Shown piece after piece: positions 59,986 through 64,000 of a stretch of 64,000 bases of DNA (the stretch's first letter is position 1; every line of letters begins with the position of its first letter). The position numbers and the translations under genes were made by a program. The notes beneath the pieces are model-generated. The model made no database searches, was not told the origin of the DNA, and saw only the letters and a program-made list of their open reading frames with translations. Source of the DNA: MedAcidi-G1 sp000817085 (GTDB lineage Bacteria > Actinomycetota > Acidimicrobiia > Acidimicrobiales > MedAcidi-G1). The stretch is from positions 310,001 to 374,000 of the forward strand of contig JBJLAO010000004.1 of assembly GCA_045568635.1 (NCBI GenBank), read 5' to 3'.

Positions 59986-60876
59986 TTACCAACCGCGCTC
60001 TGCTAACCGAGTTTCTATCGAATCCATTTCGATACCTGTCATTGGTTCGCCTAGCTTTCTACTAACTTTTGCAAGAATTGAAGGGTCTAAATAGTTCGTC
60101 GTAGCTTCAACTATTGCCCGAGCTCTCGGAGCTGGATCTTCACTTTTGAATATTCCTGATCCTACAAAAACAGCCTGAGCGCCCAACTGCATCACTAGAG
60201 AAGCGTCAGCAGGAGTCGCTATACCACCTGCACAAAAAAGAGGGACAGGTAATTCGCCTGTTTCTGAAACTTCCTGCACCAATGGCAAGGGGGCTTGAAG
60301 CCGTTTTGCCCAATCAAAAAGTTCTGCAGAGTCGGCCTGGGAAATTCTTCCTATGTCTCCAAAAATAGAACGTAAATGCCGAACCGCTTCGACGATATTG
60401 CCAGTGCCAGCTTCACCTTTAGAACGGATCAAACAGGCTCCTTCTGAAATTCTTCTTAATGCTTCACCTAAATTTGTGGCGCCGCACACAAAGGGGGCCT
60501 CAAATTTCCATTTGTCTATGTGGTGTGCTTCATCCGCTGGGGTTAGCACTTCACTTTCGTCAATGTAATCAACTCCAATAGACTGTAAAACTTGCGCCTC
60601 GGCGAAATGTCCTATCCTGGCTTTAGCCATAACCGGAACCGTGACGGACTTTTTTATGTCTTCAATCATTTCAGGGTCAGACATTCTTGCAACGCCCCCA
60701 TCGCGACGTATGTCAGCTGGCACTCTCTCTAATGCCATGACTGCGGTTGCTCCTGCATCTTCAGCAATTTTCGCTTGCTCTGCATCGACGACATCCATAA
60801 TGACGCCGCCTTTCAGCATTTCAGCAAGACCTCTTTTAACTAAACGGGTTCCCGTATCATGATTAAGTTCTTCCAT
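59986..60876 (-). CDS. pdxS: Pyridoxal 5'-phosphate synthase subunit PdxS
   Basis: 296 aa (beta/alpha)8 synthase making PLP from ribose-5-phosphate, glyceraldehyde-3-phosphate and ammonia. GGVIMDVVDAEQAKIAEDAG, ALERVPADIR and VPVMAKARIGHFAEA are conserved, the last with an active Lys. IRSKGEAGTGNIVEAVRH is a phosphate site. No Shine-Dalgarno; TAGACT lies 6 nt before the ATG, so pdxS-pdxT probably has a leaderless mRNA. Confidence 0.98.
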   Translation of the reverse strand: MEELNHDTGTRLVKRGLAEMLKGGVIMDVVDAEQAKIAEDAGATAVMALERVPADIRRDGGVARMSDPEMIEDIKKSVTVPVMAKARIGHFAEAQVLQSIGVDYIDESEVLTPADEAHHIDKWKFEAPFVCGATNLGEALRRISEGACLIRSKGEAGTGNIVEAVRHLRSIFGDIGRISQADSAELFDWAKRLQAPLPLVQEVSETGELPVPLFCAGGIATPADASLVMQLGAQAVFVGSGIFKSEDPAPRARAIVEATTNYLDPSILAKVSRKLGEPMTGIEMDSIETRLAERGW

Positions 60877-60882
60877 GATTTA

Positions 60883-60888
60883 AGTCTA
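60883..60888 (-). promoter_or_regulatory. Leaderless -10 before pdxS
   Basis: TAGACT, then TAAATC and ATG, in the 64 bp gap after the lipoprotein gene. No Shine-Dalgarno or MocR-type repeat is seen there. Confidence 0.5.
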
Positions 60889-60940
60889 GAAGAGGTTAGA
60901 TGAGATACCTTTCGAAAATTGAAATGGTTAACTTTTGATT

Positions 60941-62080
60941 TTATTTAACTAAAACTGCCGCTTCTGTGGGGGTTAACAAAGATGCTTCTCCCAGTTGTGC
61001 CAAAGCCACCCATGTTCTTCCATAATCAAGATTCACTGCCTCTCCTGTGTCGTCATCGTATAACGACCATTTCAAAGCCTCAAACTGTCGATCCCATGTT
61101 ATCCCTACAATTTTTCCGTTTCGAAGAAGCCACCCGTCTCCTGTGCCGGTGCTTTGAGCTTGGGGAGAATTCGGATCAGCATTTGATCTGGAGTAATCAA
61201 CATAAAGAAGTAGGACATTTTCTGAGTCCAGTTGGATGCCGTTCGAGTCATTCATAGGAGAGCCATCCTGAAAACGTTGCCATTTTAAAGACTGTTGGTC
61301 CCAAAGGTACTCAACGACACGGCCTTCGGTTTCCCATCGTAATCCGAAAGTTGGTACTGCAGAAATCGGTAGTGCCCCATAGTCAAATACTGCAGTTGGT
61401 GCTAAAGCTGGAATATCACCAATCAGGTAGGCAGGATTCAAAACACCGTCGTAGGGGGAGTTGCCTCTTGACGGGTCGCGAGAAAAAGCCCCAGAGGAAT
61501 TTGTTTCAGCACTCTGTCTAACAAAAGTTCCACTTCGTTCTGCTTCTTCAACTTCTACCCCCACTCCTTCATTGCTGCCCCAATATGCAAAATGCGGGTT
61601 GCTTAGATTACCAATGAGGCTTATATCAGTAGATCGCGCAGACCTGACTGGGGCTACGCGGTCAGGCAGAGAACTCTGGTAAATGCCTAAAAATCTGGTT
61701 TTACCCGCCTCTATCAGGGCCTCGTAGACAATATCAGCTTCTGCAAGTCCTTCGTGGGGAAGCGAATTTATATCGTTGTTACCTATCTTCACTGCTAAAG
61801 CAGGTCTAGGAATTATTCCTTCTGAAGTTGGCAAACCGGTCAAGGGGTGTCTGGGACCAACCCAATCTTCTGGATCAATTGTTGTCGTCGTTGCAATCAC
61901 AGTTTGAGTAGTAGTTGTTACCGCGAGCGTTGAACTAGTTGTTGATAAAGAAGTAGATGAGGAAGTAGTGGTAGCTTCAGTAGCAATTTTTTCACTTCCT
62001 CCGCATGAAGCTAGAAAGAGTAACCCTAAAGTGGCTATGAAAAAAATTCTTTTTAATTCACAATTTTTTTTGATGTTCAA
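60941..62080 (-). CDS. DUF3048 lipoprotein (YerB-like)
   Basis: 379 aa exported protein of unknown function. The signal peptide has a lipobox at FLASC (Cys near residue 27), so it is a membrane-anchored lipoprotein. A Thr/Ser-rich linker (about 33-68) spans the wall. The DUF3048 domain follows: HPLTGLPTSEGIIPRPALAV, EADIVYEALIEAGKTRFLGI and PVRSARSTDISLI; a C-terminal part has GDGWLLRNGKIVGITWDR. The start is TTG with GGAGG 4 nt upstream, overlapping the stop of the M48-like gene as TTGA. Confidence 0.88.
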   Translation of the reverse strand: MNIKKNCELKRIFFIATLGLLFLASCGGSEKIATEATTTSSSTSLSTTSSTLAVTTTTQTVIATTTTIDPEDWVGPRHPLTGLPTSEGIIPRPALAVKIGNNDINSLPHEGLAEADIVYEALIEAGKTRFLGIYQSSLPDRVAPVRSARSTDISLIGNLSNPHFAYWGSNEGVGVEVEEAERSGTFVRQSAETNSSGAFSRDPSRGNSPYDGVLNPAYLIGDIPALAPTAVFDYGALPISAVPTFGLRWETEGRVVEYLWDQQSLKWQRFQDGSPMNDSNGIQLDSENVLLLYVDYSRSNADPNSPQAQSTGTGDGWLLRNGKIVGITWDRQFEALKWSLYDDDTGEAVNLDYGRTWVALAQLGEASLLTPTEAAVLVK

Positions 62081-62805
62081 AGTTCCTCCATTGCTGAAAC
62101 TCTCTCTTCAATCGATGGGTGTGTGTCTTCAGCATTCAACTCTTTTGGGTTCATTAACCAGAGGTGAGAAGTTGATCTAGGAGCATCTTCAATTTCTGTT
62201 CCTAAATCCCTAAGAGCTATAAGTGACCTCTGAACTCCTGGGGGGTACCGAGTCAGTTCTGCCCCTTTTGCATCTTCAAGTCCTACATCATTTTTATATT
62301 TCTTATTCCCGGTAAAAATTCGAGTGAAAGGGAATCTGAGAAAAAATGCTTCCACCGTCTTTTTCGGCAACTTCTTATCAGTACACTTTGCAATCAATTG
62401 AGCTAAAAGACCTTCAATCTCAATAAGATTTAATGAATCTATTGCTCCTGTAGTTAGAACAACTGCTTGTGACCGTTTATCAGCAACAGCCGCTGCATTG
62501 CCTCTGGGATTATCTATAACATAAACATCCGGCTTGTCTAGACCATGATTAACACAAATACCTTCAAGGGCATTGTGTAAACGTGGGAACTGTTTTTCGT
62601 TCGCAGGGATGCTGCCGAAAGACCTAAGGACAGCACCTGGAGCAAGACGAATCATTATTAAAATCAATAAAAAAGACCCAACTAGAGCAATGAGTAGAGG
62701 TATAACAAAAGATTTTCCTGAAAGAAGAAAAACTGGAACCCCAACCAACAACGAAAGAAACAAATATGTAATAAAAACTGGAGAACGTATGTCTAAATTA
62801 TTCAT
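62077..62805 (-). CDS. M48-like membrane protein lacking the protease motif
   Basis: 242 aa. Two N-terminal helices (VFITYLFLSLLVGVPVFLL and FVIPLLIALVGSFLLILIMI) are followed by an HtpX-like domain: PDVYVIDNPRGNAAAVADKR and VVLTTGAIDSLNLIEIEGLL. Where M48 enzymes have HExxH, the sequence is AQLIAKC: the zinc His residues and Glu are missing. LTRYPPGVQRSLIALRDL and the end HPSIEERVSAMEEL are still M48-like. It is probably a catalytically dead scaffold or chaperone. AGGT lies close to the ATG. Confidence 0.85.
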   Translation of the reverse strand: MNNLDIRSPVFITYLFLSLLVGVPVFLLSGKSFVIPLLIALVGSFLLILIMIRLAPGAVLRSFGSIPANEKQFPRLHNALEGICVNHGLDKPDVYVIDNPRGNAAAVADKRSQAVVLTTGAIDSLNLIEIEGLLAQLIAKCTDKKLPKKTVEAFFLRFPFTRIFTGNKKYKNDVGLEDAKGAELTRYPPGVQRSLIALRDLGTEIEDAPRSTSHLWLMNPKELNAEDTHPSIEERVSAMEEL

Positions 62806-62875
62806 TTTTACCTAGGTGTGAAAACAATTATTACCCTGTCTAGGCATGTTAGGCATTTATTCGGGTCAACTGTGG

Positions 62876-63949
62876 TCAATTGGTCAAGATCGCTTCATAA
62901 GATTCCAAATACTTCTCCGCCAGTCGTTTCATTGAAAAAGATTCCACCCTTTTCATTCCTTGAATTGACAATTTTTCGGCTTGATCAGAATTTCTAAGAA
63001 TCTTTTCAATCGCACCGGCAAAAGCCTCTGAATCTCCCGCTGGCACCAAAACTGCATCCTTGCCTTGGCGAGCCACCTTTGCGTAACCAGGAATGTCGCT
63101 TGCTACAACTGGAGTACCACAAGCCATTCCCTCTAACAAAACCACTCCGAAAGATTCTCCACGTAGTGAAGGCGCACAAAGTATGTCCGCCGCTTTCATA
63201 CGCCCTAATTTCTCTTCTTCGCTTATTCTTCCTAACCACTTGACTCTATGGTCTCCCGCTGATTGAGCTTTAAGTTCTGCCGTCTCTGGCCCATCACTTG
63301 CAACCCAAAGTTGGATATCTGGTGGAAGATGAGACATCGCGTTAAGTAAAACACTGAGACCTTTTCGAGGTTCATGTCTACCAACAAAAAATATTGTTGG
63401 ATTTTCTTTTGGCCATGGATTTGCGGAGATGCACTTATCTATTTCAACTCCATTGAAAAGAACCTCATACTCTCCCCCGAGAGCTATGCGGGCCATTTTC
63501 GCTGCATCGTCAGAAACAGCAACAGTATGATCGAGTCGATTCCGTAACCACTTCACTGGTCCTTTTAGTAGGTCATATGCCAAACTTTTACCCGCTGCAT
63601 GAAATGTACCCAACATAGGAGCCGAAGCTAGTAACAGAGCAGTCAAAGTAGGTCCGGGCGCTAATGGTTCATGCAAATGGAGAATGTCGAACGACTCATC
63701 ACGTAAAGCTCTGATTGTCCTTAATGCACAGGGAACATCAGGAGCGATTGGAGCGATTGACCCATTTGCTGTAGTGGGTATGCTCATACCCAAAGGCGTC
63801 ACCCCCGTGTCAGGCGGCGGTCCGTCACAAGGTCCAAGCACTCTAACAGGGTGTCCTAAGCTTCTTAGCGTTTTCGCTAAACCTAAAACTTGTCCTTGAA
63901 CCCCACCTGGGACTGTCAAACTGTAAGGACATATAAGACCTATACGCAT
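62876..63949 (-). CDS. pimA: GT4 glycosyltransferase, PimA-like phosphatidylinositol mannosyltransferase
   Basis: 357 aa GT-B enzyme. MRIGLICPYSLTVPGGVQGQ is nearly the mycobacterial PimA start, and FDILHLHEPLAPGPTLTALL and LFNGVEIDK are also PimA-like. The donor site has FFVGRHEPRKGLSVLL and the EX7E motif in RGESFGVVLLEGMACGTPVV. PimA adds the first mannose to phosphatidylinositol at the inner membrane face. Its neighbours pdxS, pdxT and yebC match the mycobacterial pimA region. TAGAAT lies 5 nt before the ATG. Confidence 0.87.
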   Translation of the reverse strand: MRIGLICPYSLTVPGGVQGQVLGLAKTLRSLGHPVRVLGPCDGPPPDTGVTPLGMSIPTTANGSIAPIAPDVPCALRTIRALRDESFDILHLHEPLAPGPTLTALLLASAPMLGTFHAAGKSLAYDLLKGPVKWLRNRLDHTVAVSDDAAKMARIALGGEYEVLFNGVEIDKCISANPWPKENPTIFFVGRHEPRKGLSVLLNAMSHLPPDIQLWVASDGPETAELKAQSAGDHRVKWLGRISEEEKLGRMKAADILCAPSLRGESFGVVLLEGMACGTPVVASDIPGYAKVARQGKDAVLVPAGDSEAFAGAIEKILRNSDQAEKLSIQGMKRVESFSMKRLAEKYLESYEAILTN

Positions 63950-64000
63950 ACTACATTCTACCTTTTTTCCTGTTGAGAGTCTGAAGGCCAGTTTGGTTGC

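Noticed and set aside
1..64000. CRISPR arrays, insertion sequences, prophage, toxin-antitoxin or defence genes
   Set aside because: None seen: no regularly spaced repeats, transposase, integrase or restriction genes, and gene order is conserved throughout.

Overview
The window is a chromosomal backbone segment of an actinobacterium. It holds 64 protein genes, 62 of them on the minus strand, in very dense operons with many 1-4 bp start/stop overlaps. Three things point to Actinobacteria. First, the gene order follows the Mycobacterium chromosome in several blocks: infC-rpmI-rplT-RNA methyltransferase-pheS-pheT-argCJBDFRG; pyrR-pyrB-pyrC-carA-carB-pyrF-mihF-gmk-rpoZ-coaBC-metK-priA; pimA-pdxS-pdxT-yebC-ruvCAB-secDF-relA-hisS-aspS-rarA-alaS-ruvX-mltG-aro-efp-nusB. 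Second, it carries mIHF, a DUF1844 gene beside infC, a PimA-type mannosyltransferase and a PriA without its ATPase loop. Third, many starts look leaderless. The DNA is A+T-rich by eye (roughly 40% G+C), so a low-GC, streamlined, perhaps marine Acidimicrobiia-like lineage is my inference; the sequence does not prove it.

Layout, left to right (most genes are transcribed right to left): 1-6924 arginine biosynthesis (argC to argG) behind a leaderless promoter with an ARG box; 6965-13620 a quinone oxidoreductase, pheST, a 23S rRNA-type methyltransferase and the infC-rpmI-rplT translation operon; 13621-13886 a structured divergent region; 13887-18778 DUF1844 (plus), hisG, ribD, mog, a dienelactone hydrolase (plus) and rsmB; 18771-25879 fmt, def, priA, metK, coaBC, rpoZ, gmk and mihF; 25937-34848 the complete de novo UMP operon behind a PyrR-controlled leader; 35000-41706 nusB, efp, pepQ, shikimate genes, mltG and ruvX; 41711-51280 alaS, a small membrane protein, rarA, aspS, hisS and relA; 51281-58573 secF/secD/yajC, tgt/queA and ruvBAC; 58632-64000 yebC, pdxT/pdxS, a DUF3048 lipoprotein, a degenerate M48 protein and a pimA-like gene.

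There is no mobile element, prophage, CRISPR array, tRNA or rRNA gene, and no gene-free stretch over 300 bp. The most notable signals are regulatory. The pyr operon has a textbook PyrR-binding hairpin, followed by a perfect intrinsic terminator that lies inside the first 20 codons of pyrR, suggesting control that couples translation to transcription termination. infC begins with AUA behind an AGGAG ribosome-binding site and appears frameshifted in its acidic C-terminal tail. Ten genes without a useful Shine-Dalgarno have TANNNT exactly 6 or 7 nt before an ATG/GTG. Protein oddities include a Tgt without its zinc cysteines, an M48 homologue without HExxH, an RsmB missing about 50 residues and an orphan class 1 PyrD without PyrK.
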